Positions 1-9,312 are shown, counted from the stretch's first letter. The stretch is 64,000 nucleotides of DNA from Fibrobacter sp. (GCA_017503015.1 JAFVTX010000049.1:1-64000), one strand, 5' to 3'. The notes: generated by a model from the letters alone, not told the origin. A program made the numbers and translations.

Positions 1-53
1 CACCCACCGACGACACCCTTGGCGAATCACACTATGTCCACTGCTACGAGTAA
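1..53 (+). CDS. possible 3' end of an unidentified gene (partial)
   Basis: One frame is open from the left edge to a TAA at 51-53 and would give a C-terminus ending in GESHYVHCYE. The codons look ordinary for the window, but 17 codons are too few to judge coding potential or to name a family. If real, this gene runs convergently towards the lytic transglycosylase at 136-2571. The bases from 54 to 135 show no recognisable element. Confidence 0.3.
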   Translation, partial: PTDDTLGESHYVHCYE

Positions 54-135
54 AAAGTGGAGAACTGCCAAAACACAACGGTGAACATCTCGCTCCAAAT
101 ATATAAGGTCGGTCTGTACGGAATGTGCGAGTAGC

Positions 136-2571
136 CTACAGCCCTTCGTAAATTTCCTGATAAATCCAGTAATTCCCCATGACGCGCTTTACGTAGTCGC
201 GGGTTTCCCAGTAGCTAATTTCTTCGGCGCGGATATCCCAAGGCCTGCCCTGACCTGCCGCCTGCCAACGTTTGGTGGGCTTGGGGCCTGCGTTATAGTT
301 GCCCAGAACATACATGTAGTCGTCACCGTATTCGGCTTTCAAGTCCACCAGGTAACGAACACCCAGGCGAATGTTCATGTAAGGGTTGAAAAGCAACAGC
401 GGGTCAAAATCGGGAATCCCTTCTTTGGCGGCCACCATCTTGCCTGTGGCGGGCATAATCTGCAAGAGCCCGCGGGCACCTACCGGAGATGCAATCTCGA
501 AATTGAAGATGGATTCCTGACGCATGACGCTATAGACGAAGAAGGGGTCGATGCGCGTTCCGGAATGGAACTTCACCTGGTCCTTGAAGGGAATGGGATA
601 AAGGTAATGCAGCACGTCTATAGGCGGTGCCATCAGGCGACGACGGTCGATGTTGTTCTGGAACTGCCGTGCAAGCCTGTAGCCGGCGGCCACTTCACCC
701 ATTTCGTAGAAGAGCTTGCCGTATTCGTACAAGAAATCCAGACGCTTGTAATTCTTGCGGCGCACCTCATCGTAGAGGGCAAAGGCCTCGTCGCTGAAAC
801 CGTAAAGGAACAGATCCCGAATGCGGTTGTAGCGGACCGGGTTGTAGGTGGTGTCCGGCTTGCCGATTTTCTGGGAGGCGCGAATCCAAGCCAGAGTCTC
901 TTCGGGAGACATGGCGACCCCGTGAGCATACGGGATGTCCTTCTCTTCCATCAGCTTGTATTCCGCAAGTTTCAGGCGGCTGCGGTGGGCGTAGTAGGCC
1001 AGCGGGAAATCCCGGATACAGTCCAGATAGGCTTCACGAGCAAGGGAATCCTTGCCCAGCTTCATGTAGGCATCTCCCAGGAACATGCGGGCCCCGCTTC
1101 CGCTCCACAGGAACGGTTCCTTGGCCGCATCGGTAAAGGCCTCTACAGCCTCTTGCCATTTCTCCTGCTTGAAATAGACGAAACCTATGCGGAACTTTGC
1201 CCACTGGCGCTTCACGTTGTTCTTGAACCTGCGGTGAGAAAGCTTCTTGAAGCACACGATGGCACTATCGTACTTTTCGTTCTGCTCGTATTCGAACCCC
1301 TTGATCCAGAGGTTGTTGGCGTTTTCCTTGCTGAACTGGCTCGCATCTTGCAAAAGCGAATCCGTGGTCTTGATTTCCTTAGCGTATTTCTTGGCATTGT
1401 TGCGGTACAGCTTCAAGATAGACTGCATCCACAACGGTTTCGCCTCCACAGAGTCCAGAAGGAACTTGAACTGGGCAATAGATTCATCGTCACGTTTCAG
1501 GTTGCGAAGGGTCACGGCACGCTTTTCCCACAAGGCAATGCGGGTATCCATATCCAGCGTGCTGGGCGGCAAAAGCTTCTGCAGGGAATCTTCCGGCGCT
1601 GCCACCGCGGCAGACGGATTTTTCGCAAGGGCGATAGAATCCATAATGGCGATGGAATCCAGCAGAACAAGGCAAGCGGACGCCTCGTCCTTGGCGCAGG
1701 CCATCTTGGCATAGGCAATCTTTTCGGGCAGGCTTTCTGGGGTTCCCTGAACCTTACGCAAGCGCCGGATGGCAGCGAAAGCAGAATCCTTGTAAACCGT
1801 AGAACTGGCCAGCAACTGAATATAAAGTTTCTTGGCCTGAGCAGGCTGCTTGAACTGCTCCAGATACAAGGCGTAGCGGTACCTCAGGGCCGCCGCGTCT
1901 TCACCCTTCGGATACTTTTCCAGGAACACCTTCAGAGAATCCGCATGGGCCGCATCTGTAAGGCTCGTGTCCGCCATGGCGGCCTCGATACGCATGCGGG
2001 AGGCGGACTTGTCAAAGTCGGAATCCTTGGCGTACTTGTTCCCAAGAGCAAGGGTTGCGCGCATCTTGGCGTAATCCCCCCGCATAAAACAGGTGCGGGC
2101 CATTCGCAAAACAACGCTCTTTTCTAGAACGGAATCCCTGCTCCGCAGAGAATCGTAGGCGGCGTAGGCGCTATCCCAAAGTTCCCTGTAATAGTAATAA
2201 GCGGCCTTCGCGAAATCCTGAACGTTTTTCGAGACGGCAAAATCCGTAGAGGCCCGCTTGGAGCGTTCCGCACGAACTACCAGGTTCTGGAAATCCTTGG
2301 GCAGAATCTTTTCTTGTTCTGCAAAGGGGTCATTCAGGGGGACTGTCGAAATCAGGCTGTCGGTGGCGACAAATGTAGCGGGGAGAGAATCTTTCTTTGC
2401 CGTTGTCGGCTTCGGAACAACTGCTGTTGCACTGGAAGACACGATGGTTGGGGCGGAAGCAGACGACTGGGCGACAGGGGCCGAAGAAGAGACAACTGCA
2501 GAAGATACAGCAGCGGTATCCGCAAGAGCGAAGGCGACACTAAAAAAAAGGACTGTTAAAATTTTACTCAT
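136..2571 (-). CDS. slt: soluble lytic murein transglycosylase with TPR-like N-terminal part
   Basis: This 811-residue secreted protein should cleave peptidoglycan glycan strands in the periplasm. The N-terminus (MSKILTVLFFSVAFALA) is a signal peptide, followed by a Ser/Ala/Pro-rich linker of about 60 residues. A long helical middle region of TPR-like repeats (about residues 120-620) resembles the superhelical part of Slt70. The C-terminal SLT domain (about 650-790) contains the catalytic motif region MRQESIFNFEIASPVGARG followed by LLQIMPATG and later GNYNAGP, all hallmarks of GH23-type transglycosylases; the catalytic Glu is the E of RQES. It is transcribed alone on the minus strand. The family is secure; the exact subfamily is less so. 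Confidence 0.92.
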   Translation of the reverse strand: MSKILTVLFFSVAFALADTAAVSSAVVSSSAPVAQSSASAPTIVSSSATAVVPKPTTAKKDSLPATFVATDSLISTVPLNDPFAEQEKILPKDFQNLVVRAERSKRASTDFAVSKNVQDFAKAAYYYYRELWDSAYAAYDSLRSRDSVLEKSVVLRMARTCFMRGDYAKMRATLALGNKYAKDSDFDKSASRMRIEAAMADTSLTDAAHADSLKVFLEKYPKGEDAAALRYRYALYLEQFKQPAQAKKLYIQLLASSTVYKDSAFAAIRRLRKVQGTPESLPEKIAYAKMACAKDEASACLVLLDSIAIMDSIALAKNPSAAVAAPEDSLQKLLPPSTLDMDTRIALWEKRAVTLRNLKRDDESIAQFKFLLDSVEAKPLWMQSILKLYRNNAKKYAKEIKTTDSLLQDASQFSKENANNLWIKGFEYEQNEKYDSAIVCFKKLSHRRFKNNVKRQWAKFRIGFVYFKQEKWQEAVEAFTDAAKEPFLWSGSGARMFLGDAYMKLGKDSLAREAYLDCIRDFPLAYYAHRSRLKLAEYKLMEEKDIPYAHGVAMSPEETLAWIRASQKIGKPDTTYNPVRYNRIRDLFLYGFSDEAFALYDEVRRKNYKRLDFLYEYGKLFYEMGEVAAGYRLARQFQNNIDRRRLMAPPIDVLHYLYPIPFKDQVKFHSGTRIDPFFVYSVMRQESIFNFEIASPVGARGLLQIMPATGKMVAAKEGIPDFDPLLLFNPYMNIRLGVRYLVDLKAEYGDDYMYVLGNYNAGPKPTKRWQAAGQGRPWDIRAEEISYWETRDYVKRVMGNYWIYQEIYEGL

Positions 2572-2600
2572 TCTGGTTTACGTCATGCGGTGCATCGTAT

Positions 2601-2740
2601 GTGTAGGTTGTAGGTGTTAGGTTTTAGGCGTTAGGGCTGATAGAGATAATTAGATGTCATTTCAAACACCTCTAGCAGATCCTCGCCTACGCGAGGATGA
2701 CATCTGGCATCACTCACACCACACATTTCACATTCCACAT
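2601..2740. repeat. intergenic repeat patch: (TTAGG)n-like run, REP-like palindrome, CACATTT run
   Basis: Three repeats occupy the gap between slt and ptsI. At 2601-2636 there are degenerate copies of a GTTAGG/GTAGG unit. At 2677-2705 lies a palindrome with arms ATCCTCGC and GCGAGGAT followed by GACAT, related to copies at 17293, 31111, 40881, 41013 and 56775. At 2711-2740 there is a run of CACACATTTCACATTCCACA-type units that ends at the ptsI stop codon. Confidence 0.75.
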
Positions 2741-4575
2741 TATTTCCCATCCACCTGGCCCACAAAGCTGGAAATACCCAAGTCCGTAATGGTCTGGGCA
2801 TACTTCTTGTGCATATACTCGTTCACGTTGTCGGAATCGTCCATCTGCAAAACCGTCAGGGCCGACTCGCGAACGTCTTCGTAGTTGATGGAACGGATAA
2901 TCTTCTTGGTGGCCATGACACTCCAAGGCGTCATGGAAAGCTCATCTACGCCAAGCCCAACGAGCAAAAGCACACTCATGGGGTCCGCACTCATTTCACC
3001 GCAAACCGCCACAGGAATTCCTTCGCGGTGCGCCGCCATCACCACACGGTTGATCATGTGCAGAATGGCCGGATGGTGAGGTTGGAACATTTCGGTGATA
3101 AGTTCGTTGGTCCGGTCCACCGCCAAGGTAAACTGGATAAGGTCGTTTGTACCGATGCTGAAGAAATCCACTTCCTTGGCAAGCAGGTCCACAAGCATCA
3201 CGGCGGCAGGCACTTCTATCATGGCTCCAATCTTGATATTGCCTACCTGCACTCCTTCGGCCTTCAGCTCATCGGCACAGCGCTTGATATACGCCTTCGC
3301 CTTGCGGAGTTCGTTGAGTCCGGAAATCATGGGCAACAAAATCCTGAGATTCCCGCTCTTGTTGGCCCGGAGCAACGCCCGCAACTGCGTGCAGAAAATG
3401 TCTTCGCGACTGAGGCACACGCGGATAGAGCGCCAGCCCATGAAGGGGTTGGCCTCGTTCACGGCGGTAAGGCCCGCCACCAGCTTGTCACCACCGGCAT
3501 CCAGGGTGCGGATCGTCACCGGACAGGGCGACATGGTAGAAAGGATTTCTTCGTAGGCTGTTTCCTGCTCGCTTTCGGTGGGAGCGTCCTTCTGGAAGAA
3601 CAAGAATTCCGAACGGTAAAGACCGATACCCGTCGCTCCAAAGTCCGTGACCTTAGACGCCTCCGACGGAAGTTCGATGTTGGCGTGGAGCGTAATGTAC
3701 TTGCCGTCCCGGGTCATGGGCTCCAGACGGCGCATGGTGAACAGTTCCCGGCGCTGGCGTTCAAAGACCTCTTGCCGTTCGTGGAACTTGCGGATGTCCT
3801 CTTCGTCCGGGTTGACGATGACCATGCCGCCGGTACCATCTACAATGATGGTGTCGCCGGCGTTCACCTGGGCAGCTACGTTCCTAAGGCCCGACACCGC
3901 CGGAATCTGCAACGACCTGGCAAGAATTGCCACATGGCTCGTGCGGCCACCCGTATCCATCACCAGGGCGCTGACCTGACCGGGCTTGATGGCAATGAGC
4001 ATGCTGGGCATGATTTCGTGAGCCGCCAGCACCACGCCCTGTTCCAGAGCCACGTCCTCCAGTACCGGACCGGAATCGTCCAGGGCGGTCATCAGGCGGT
4101 TATACAGGTCCCGAAGGTCTGCCGCCTTGTCCCGCATGGCCGGGGAATTGATCTTCTCGAATTTCTCGATGTAGTTGCCCAGCACCACGTGCACCGACCA
4201 GCGGGCCGTCTTGTGCTTTTTCTTGACCATTTCCAGGACGCCGTTCACCAGGCCCGGGTCCTGCAAAATCATCAGGTGGGTTGCAAATATCAAGCTGTCG
4301 TGGACGCCTGTGCGGGTTTCAGAAATTTCCTTGATCTGGCCAATTTCTTTTGCCGTCTTGCTCACGGCCTTCAAGAACAGCTGTTCTTCGGTGGTGACCC
4401 GACTTTCGGGGATGGTTTCTTCGACGACGGAAATTTCCCTGTTGGTAATCGGGAAAACTTTGCCCATGGCAAAGCCCGGCGACGCAGGAACGCCCACCAA
4501 TACAATGCGTAATGGTTTCTTGGATGTCTTGGAGCTAGAAGACCCCTTAGCCTGCTTCTTCGTTGAAGTTGTCAT
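2740..4575 (-). CDS. ptsI: phosphoenolpyruvate-protein phosphotransferase (PTS enzyme I)
   Basis: Enzyme I autophosphorylates from PEP and passes the phosphate to HPr. The 611-residue length is near the family norm, with an extra Lys/Ser-rich N-terminal tail of about 20 residues. The phosphorylated histidine is in GGRTSHVAILAR (His214); the PEP-binding C-terminal barrel shows GIGLYRSEFLFF, EVPAAV, GTNDLIQFTLAVDR and the conserved Cys in VCGEMSADP. The start overlaps the 3' end of ptsH by 29 bases, so the two are translationally linked. No EII permease is seen in the window, and an HPr kinase gene sits at 43868-44899, so a regulatory role is likely. Confidence 0.96.
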   Translation of the reverse strand: MTTSTKKQAKGSSSSKTSKKPLRIVLVGVPASPGFAMGKVFPITNREISVVEETIPESRVTTEEQLFLKAVSKTAKEIGQIKEISETRTGVHDSLIFATHLMILQDPGLVNGVLEMVKKKHKTARWSVHVVLGNYIEKFEKINSPAMRDKAADLRDLYNRLMTALDDSGPVLEDVALEQGVVLAAHEIMPSMLIAIKPGQVSALVMDTGGRTSHVAILARSLQIPAVSGLRNVAAQVNAGDTIIVDGTGGMVIVNPDEEDIRKFHERQEVFERQRRELFTMRRLEPMTRDGKYITLHANIELPSEASKVTDFGATGIGLYRSEFLFFQKDAPTESEQETAYEEILSTMSPCPVTIRTLDAGGDKLVAGLTAVNEANPFMGWRSIRVCLSREDIFCTQLRALLRANKSGNLRILLPMISGLNELRKAKAYIKRCADELKAEGVQVGNIKIGAMIEVPAAVMLVDLLAKEVDFFSIGTNDLIQFTLAVDRTNELITEMFQPHHPAILHMINRVVMAAHREGIPVAVCGEMSADPMSVLLLVGLGVDELSMTPWSVMATKKIIRSINYEDVRESALTVLQMDDSDNVNEYMHKKYAQTITDLGISSFVGQVDGK

Positions 4576-4819
4576 GGAATAACTGCTCCAACTTCTGCAC
4601 GACCAGTTCTTCGTCTTCGCCGTCCACCTCGAACTTCACCTCGGAACCCAGGGGAATGGCCAGCATCATCACGTTCAAAATGCTCTTGGCATTGGCCTTG
4701 GAACCATCAAAAATTATGGAGACGTCACTCTTGGCAGGTCCCGTAATATCAACAATCATCCCCGCAGGGCGGGCATGAACACCAAGTTTATTGGTCACCG
4801 TAAGCGTCTTTACAATCAT
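4547..4819 (-). CDS. ptsH: HPr phosphocarrier protein
   Basis: This 90-residue protein carries phosphate from enzyme I. The active His is in NKLGVHARPAGM (residue 16), and the regulatory serine site is kept in AKSILNVMMLA, so it can plausibly be phosphorylated both by EI and by HprK (encoded at 43868-44899). It starts 6 bases after the stop of the MCE gene and overlaps ptsI downstream, so the three probably form one transcript. Length and fold pattern are typical for HPr/NPr. Confidence 0.95.
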   Translation of the reverse strand: MIVKTLTVTNKLGVHARPAGMIVDITGPAKSDVSIIFDGSKANAKSILNVMMLAIPLGSEVKFEVDGEDEELVVQKLEQLFHDNFNEEAG

Positions 4820-4825
4820 AGCCCC

Positions 4826-5734
4826 TCAGAAAATATCCACGTTGATGTCAAGACCATCGTTCAAGATGACCCTGAACAGGCTGTCGGCGGAATGGACTGT
4901 CTTGACCAGGTCGTCGTGCAACTTGCGGTCCGAAAGAAGGGCGCCCACCGTATTCTCCTTGGACTGGACCTTGGCAATGAGTTCGTCCAGGTGCTTGGTG
5001 ACACCTTCCAGTTCGGCAATCAAGTTGTTGGCATTCCCGATAACCACATCCGTATTGGCAAAAAGGTTGTCGATAGGCGGTTTGACGCCATCGACCAGGT
5101 TGCCCACCTTGAGAGTCACCTCGTTCAGGCCGGCCAGGCTCTTCTTGAGTTCGGGGTCCGTGGTGTTCACAAGTTCCATCAGGCGGTCTTCCAGAGTTTC
5201 GGCCTTCACGAGAAGCGTGTTGAACCTGTCCTGGAAATCCTCGCTGGCGATGGTGCCCTTCAGGGCCCGCTTCACGGATTCCAGCAAGACCTTGGTGCTG
5301 TCACAAACTTCGCCCGCCAGACCGAGGGCCTCAGCGATGCCGGCGTCGAACTGGCCCGTAATGGTGTCACCCGGCTCAAAGTACTCCTCGGAGTCCCCGA
5401 GAATCATGCCAATCTGACGTTCGCCCATGATACCGATGTTCTGGACGCGGATTTCGGAATCCTTGGGAATCATCACGTCGGTACGCAGGCGGATGGTCAC
5501 CACCACGCGATGGCCTGCAAGCTCGATGCTTTCCACCTTGCCCAGCTTGACGCCATTGACCTTGACCGGGTCGTCCAGCACCAGGGTGCTGACCTGGGTG
5601 AAACGCAGGTGGAAGGTGTTAAACGTCTCTCGCGGGTCCTTCTCGTTCAAGAAGAACATGCCGAAAACCAAGATGACGATAGCCAACAGGACGACAAGAC
5701 CGACAGAGAAGTAAAGTGTGGTATTCTTCTTCAT
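4826..5734 (-). CDS. MCE/MlaD family lipid-transport protein
   Basis: The protein (302 residues) has one N-terminal membrane segment (about 8-28) and an MCE domain of about 100 residues, with LVLDDPVKVNGVKLGKVESI and the NIGIMGERQIGMI segment typical of MlaD-like proteins. The rest is a helical, coiled-coil-like region. MCE proteins form periplasmic hexamers that bind phospholipids for transport between membranes. There is no adjacent MlaE/MlaF gene; it is instead the first gene of the MCE-ptsH-ptsI unit. It ends in INVDIF, very like the NMDIF end of the second MCE protein at 42958-43875. Confidence 0.88.
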   Translation of the reverse strand: MKKNTTLYFSVGLVVLLAIVILVFGMFFLNEKDPRETFNTFHLRFTQVSTLVLDDPVKVNGVKLGKVESIELAGHRVVVTIRLRTDVMIPKDSEIRVQNIGIMGERQIGMILGDSEEYFEPGDTITGQFDAGIAEALGLAGEVCDSTKVLLESVKRALKGTIASEDFQDRFNTLLVKAETLEDRLMELVNTTDPELKKSLAGLNEVTLKVGNLVDGVKPPIDNLFANTDVVIGNANNLIAELEGVTKHLDELIAKVQSKENTVGALLSDRKLHDDLVKTVHSADSLFRVILNDGLDINVDIF

Positions 5735-5821
5735 TTCTGCCTTAAAATAGCATTTTTACCATAATCTACACAAAGAAATCTTCTAAACAAGGGCTTTTCA
5801 TTCATTCTCTTGGTTCTTAAA

Positions 5822-5843
5822 TCCGAATTCCGAACCCCGAATT
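5822..5843. repeat. short GAATTCCGAA-type repeat
   Basis: A run of CCGAATTCCGAACCCCGAAT units lies just past the trmH stop codon. It is the same family as the longer run at 23563-23594 in front of the ExbB-like gene. Confidence 0.6.
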
Positions 5844-6498
5844 ACCCCTCTACCCGAACAATGGGGCTGTTGTTTTCGATGCCGTTCACGTGCCGGTCCA
5901 GGTAATCGTAGAGCAGGGCATCCCTTTCGGCCTGGGGGAGCAAGAATTTTTCGCGGCCCTCCCGCTGCATGAAAATGTCCAGGTAGGTCATAAGCACACC
6001 GCCTGCTACGGAGACGTTCATGGATTCCGTAATGCCGTACTGGGGCAGTTTGAATTCGTAGTCCGCGTGTGCCAGGGTGTCGGGGTGGTTCCCGTGGAAC
6101 TCGCTCCCCAGGTAAAAAGCCGTAGGCTGACTCAGGTCAAGATCCAAAACCGAATTGGTGGTGTTGGTGCTGGCCACTGCAATCTTGTAGCCCTTGGCAC
6201 GGAGCTTTTCCATACAGAGCATGCGTTTCTTGTACAGGTAGATGGACATCCACTTGTAGGAGCCTTTCAGAATGGACTTGTTCACGCTGTAGGCGTTGTC
6301 CTCTTCGATGACGTGGACGTCCTGCAGGCCGAAAACCTCTGCGGTGCGGATGACGGCGGAAATATTGTGGGGGTCGAACAGGTCTTCCAGCACCATGCAG
6401 AAATGGCGGGTACGGCGGTTTACCACTCCTGTCAGGAGTTCCCGACGGCGGTCCGTGACCCGCGCAAGCAAACTTTCCAAACTTTCTTTTTCGCTCAT
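5842..6498 (-). CDS. trmH: tRNA (guanosine-2'-O-)-methyltransferase, SpoU/TrmH family
   Basis: A SPOUT-fold methyltransferase of 218 residues. Motif 1 is seen in DPHNISAVIRTAEVFG, motif 2 in FYLGSEFHG and motif 3 in ESMNVSVAGGVLM, which builds the knotted SAM site. The order and length (RRREL start region, C-terminal extension with YDYLDRHV) fit TrmH, which methylates G18 in the D-loop of tRNA, better than the longer RlmB-type rRNA enzymes. The gene stands alone; repeats lie on both sides. Confidence 0.88.
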   Translation of the reverse strand: MSEKESLESLLARVTDRRRELLTGVVNRRTRHFCMVLEDLFDPHNISAVIRTAEVFGLQDVHVIEEDNAYSVNKSILKGSYKWMSIYLYKKRMLCMEKLRAKGYKIAVASTNTTNSVLDLDLSQPTAFYLGSEFHGNHPDTLAHADYEFKLPQYGITESMNVSVAGGVLMTYLDIFMQREGREKFLLPQAERDALLYDYLDRHVNGIENNSPIVRVEG

Positions 6499-6549
6499 AA
6501 ATTTTCCTTTTTAATCTCTTTTTTCAATCCTAACACTTCACCATCAAGC

Positions 6550-6660
6550 GGATCCTCGTGATTCTATCGCTGCGCTCCAGAATGACAGCGAGGATGACAC
6601 TTCTTGAGACCAGCTTTACTAACCCCTAAATCCTATCCCCTAGATCCTAACCCCTATTAC
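6550..6660. repeat. REP-like palindrome and CTAACCCC-type run upstream of trmH
   Basis: At 6550-6600 there is an imperfect palindrome with GGATCCTCG at the left and GCGAGGATGACAC at the right, the same ends as the other REP-like elements. At 6618-6660 there is a degenerate run of CTAACCCCTAAATCCTATCC-like units. The stretch just after the palindrome (ATGACACTTCTTG) recurs at 17214-17226. Confidence 0.65.
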
Positions 6661-7674
6661 CTATTCTTTCACCTGCAGCGGCACAGGAACTTCCTTGGCC
6701 TGCCGACGCTGAATCTGCAACTTTTCAAAGTCACCCAACTTCCAGGGATCGCCATTCACCACGTTCTCGAAATCCAGAATGTACTGCACGTTCTCCATGG
6801 ACTTGAGGGAAGCACTCTTGAGCATGGGCTCCTTGTTTCCGCCGAAGTATTCTCCCGACGACTTCTTGATGTCCTTGACGATATGGTCAATCTTGTCGCC
6901 TACCACGCTCTTGAAAACACGCATCTGCATAATGGAATTCAACACTGAATTTCCGGGAAACACGATGGCCGTTAACTTGTACCGAATTTCCTTGTCGGAG
7001 ACAGGGTCCATATCCAGGTAGGCCACAGCCGTTCCGTGCAGCGACCACCTGAGGACCTGAGCGTGTCCATACCCGAAAAACACGTTCCGCATGCCGAGCT
7101 TCTGCCCGGCACTATCCTGCAAGGCCCAGAAGAATTCACCCGAAAGGCTCCGGCCGTTGCTACCGCTAAAAAACCGCCTGTCCTTGCTGGTGTATTCCAG
7201 CCGGTAGTTCGTGCCCAGGTAGGCGTTGATAAGTTCCGCCGTAAAGGGCATGTTGTCGAACAAGTAGCTGATAACGTTCTGTCCCAGAGGAAGCGAGCCC
7301 TTGTTCTCGTAAATGGCACGGTACTGCCGGCCTAATCTGGAATAGATTTCCGTCGCTCCCGTGATTTTCGGGTCTGCAGGCAATCCCCGCTTGGTAATTT
7401 CTACAAAGGGGGCGCAGAACTCTTCGTTATACTTGACCTTGGGCCAGGGTTTCTGATCTTCTTCTGTACAAAAACCGTAATCGATGTTTAGGCACTTCTT
7501 GACGCCGGAACAGAGGGCGCGGAATCCCTCTTCGCCGCCGGACTTTTCGATCATGCGCTTGCGGCCGATTTCTTTCATCAGGGCTTCGCGCTTGCTTTCG
7601 GGCGAATCTGCGGCAAACGCCTCTGCACAGGCAAAGACCAACAGCATCAAGAAAACAAGAACTCGCCGACCCAC
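6661..7674 (-). CDS. secreted protein of unknown function
   Basis: The 337-residue product begins with a clear signal peptide (MGRRVLVFLMLLVFACAEAFA) and is otherwise soluble and mixed alpha/beta in appearance. I do not recognise a family. It contains five or six cysteines in the first half of the mature part, for example FRALCSGVKKCLN and YGFCTEED, which could form disulfides in the periplasm. It starts 14 bases after the stop of the M16-like gene and is probably co-transcribed with it. Confidence 0.8.
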   Translation of the reverse strand: MGRRVLVFLMLLVFACAEAFAADSPESKREALMKEIGRKRMIEKSGGEEGFRALCSGVKKCLNIDYGFCTEEDQKPWPKVKYNEEFCAPFVEITKRGLPADPKITGATEIYSRLGRQYRAIYENKGSLPLGQNVISYLFDNMPFTAELINAYLGTNYRLEYTSKDRRFFSGSNGRSLSGEFFWALQDSAGQKLGMRNVFFGYGHAQVLRWSLHGTAVAYLDMDPVSDKEIRYKLTAIVFPGNSVLNSIMQMRVFKSVVGDKIDHIVKDIKKSSGEYFGGNKEPMLKSASLKSMENVQYILDFENVVNGDPWKLGDFEKLQIQRRQAKEVPVPLQVKE

Positions 7675-7688
7675 AGGAATCCTTTTGG

Positions 7689-9260
7689 CTATTGCCTAAA
7701 ATCCAGGCTATCCTGGGGAATTACGGTGAAGGGTTTCAACGCATCGAATTTAGAGACAGGACCCACGATAGAAATGGTCATCTTGTCGCGGGCAAAATAT
7801 TTTGCAATCATGGCCTTCACCTGTTCAGGAGTGACGGCAGAAATTTCTTTCACGTAGTCCAGGTAGTGGTCAAAGGTCTTGCCCAGCAGTTCTCCCTTGG
7901 CAAAAATGGTGGCCGTAGAAGCAGGAGAATCAAACAGGCTGGGCAGACTTTCGATCAGCGCTTTTTTCGCCTGTTCCAGTTCTTCTGCCGTCGGGCCTTC
8001 TTTGGCCAGCTTTTCCACTTCTTCAAAAATCAGCGTCAGGGCAAAATCCACGGACTCCACCTTGGTCTGCAAGGCGATGGTGGTCATGGCGGTATCCCGA
8101 TAGTCGTTGCCTACGGTGCTGTAGATGCTGTAGGCCAGGCCCTCGTCGCTACGCACGCGGTTCATGAGGCGGCTAGTAAAGCTCCCGCCACCCAAGATAA
8201 AGCTCGCCACCGCTGCCGGGTAGTAGTCGGGATGGGGGCGTTTCACGAAAGGCTGGTTGATGGCAATGTTCGCCTGGGTAATGTCCTTGTCCACCACGAA
8301 GGTGCCGGGCTTACGCAGGTAAGCGAGAGGCTGCGGCGCCACAAAGGCGGAATCCGCAGGCTTAGAAGAAACGGTGGAAGTGTCCTTTTTCCAGTCGGCG
8401 AAAAATTCCTTAAGCATCTGCACGCTGGAATCCCGGTCCACATCACCGGACAAGGCAAAGATGATTCGGCTAGACTGGAACACCCCGCGGGAAAGCCGTT
8501 TCAGGTCGGCGTCAGTGACCTTCTTGTATTCGTCACCGGTAGCGTCCCACAGACGATTGTTAGGAGCGTAGTTCACCTTGGCACGCAGGGCCGAAAGCAC
8601 CTTGGCAGGAGTATCGTAGCGCTGTTCGTAAGCGGTAGCAGACTTGGTCTTTACGATTTCCAGCTGTTCCTTGTCAAAGGCGGGAGCGAGCAACACCTTC
8701 TTTGTCAGCGCAAGCACGGAGGCAAAATCCTTGGTCAGGCAGTCAATGTCGAAAGAGGCGGTCCACACGCCGGCCGAAGAACCGACTCCAGCGCTGATAA
8801 ACTCAAGGGTATCTTCCAGGGCACCGGGAGCGATACCGCCACCGCCGCCACGCCTAAGCATAGAGCCCAGCATCTCGAAGGCGGCCTCGTCCTTGATGGA
8901 GGCGGGGACTCTCGGATTCTCGAAATAGACCGTAAAATTCACCAGGGGCAAGCGGCGGTCGCTCACGATGTAACCGGTGACACCGTCGGCTATTTCCACC
9001 CGGTAATCCTTCGGGTAAGGCGCTACGTAGTTGTATTCCGGAAACTGGATGTCCTTGTAACTGGCGGGGATGTCGGACTTTGCAGGCTGAGCTGCAGCAC
9101 CGCTCTGTTCAGACACCGCAACGGAATCCTTTGGGGTAGCAACCGTCGCAGTATTTTCCGTTGCAGGGGCAGGCGCGCTGGAACAAGCGGCAATAGAGGC
9201 CAAGAGGGCAGAGCCCACCAGCAACGATATGGTTTTCGCATCATTTTTCTTCATCACCAA
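7689..9260 (-). CDS. M16-family peptidase-like lipoprotein lacking the zinc motif
   Basis: The protein has 523 residues with a lipoprotein signal (LLASIAACSS) and two M16-type halves, including the C-terminal GGGSFTSRLMNRVRSDEGLAYSI region characteristic of this family. The zinc motif HxxEH expected in the first half is absent; the corresponding stretch reads DEAAFEMLGSMLRRGGGG. This is the pattern of non-catalytic M16 subunits that pair with an active partner, and no partner gene is visible in the window. It precedes the secreted 6661-7674 protein by 14 bases. Family membership is well supported; activity is doubtful. Confidence 0.87.
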   Translation of the reverse strand: MVMKKNDAKTISLLVGSALLASIAACSSAPAPATENTATVATPKDSVAVSEQSGAAAQPAKSDIPASYKDIQFPEYNYVAPYPKDYRVEIADGVTGYIVSDRRLPLVNFTVYFENPRVPASIKDEAAFEMLGSMLRRGGGGGIAPGALEDTLEFISAGVGSSAGVWTASFDIDCLTKDFASVLALTKKVLLAPAFDKEQLEIVKTKSATAYEQRYDTPAKVLSALRAKVNYAPNNRLWDATGDEYKKVTDADLKRLSRGVFQSSRIIFALSGDVDRDSSVQMLKEFFADWKKDTSTVSSKPADSAFVAPQPLAYLRKPGTFVVDKDITQANIAINQPFVKRPHPDYYPAAVASFILGGGSFTSRLMNRVRSDEGLAYSIYSTVGNDYRDTAMTTIALQTKVESVDFALTLIFEEVEKLAKEGPTAEELEQAKKALIESLPSLFDSPASTATIFAKGELLGKTFDHYLDYVKEISAVTPEQVKAMIAKYFARDKMTISIVGPVSKFDALKPFTVIPQDSLDFRQ

Positions 9261-9312
9261 ACAATATAGCTATTCCCTCATTCCAAATTGGACTAAGGAA
9301 TTTCAAAATAAT

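Noticed and set aside
565-2127. Long plus-strand open frame (520 codons) opposite slt
   Set aside because: It is the complement of a secure transglycosylase gene, has no family motif and an unusual His/Val/Gly-rich composition; it reflects the codon bias of the real gene.
7692-9269. Plus-strand open frame opposite the M16-like gene
   Set aside because: A shadow of the real minus-strand gene; its product has no recognisable domain.
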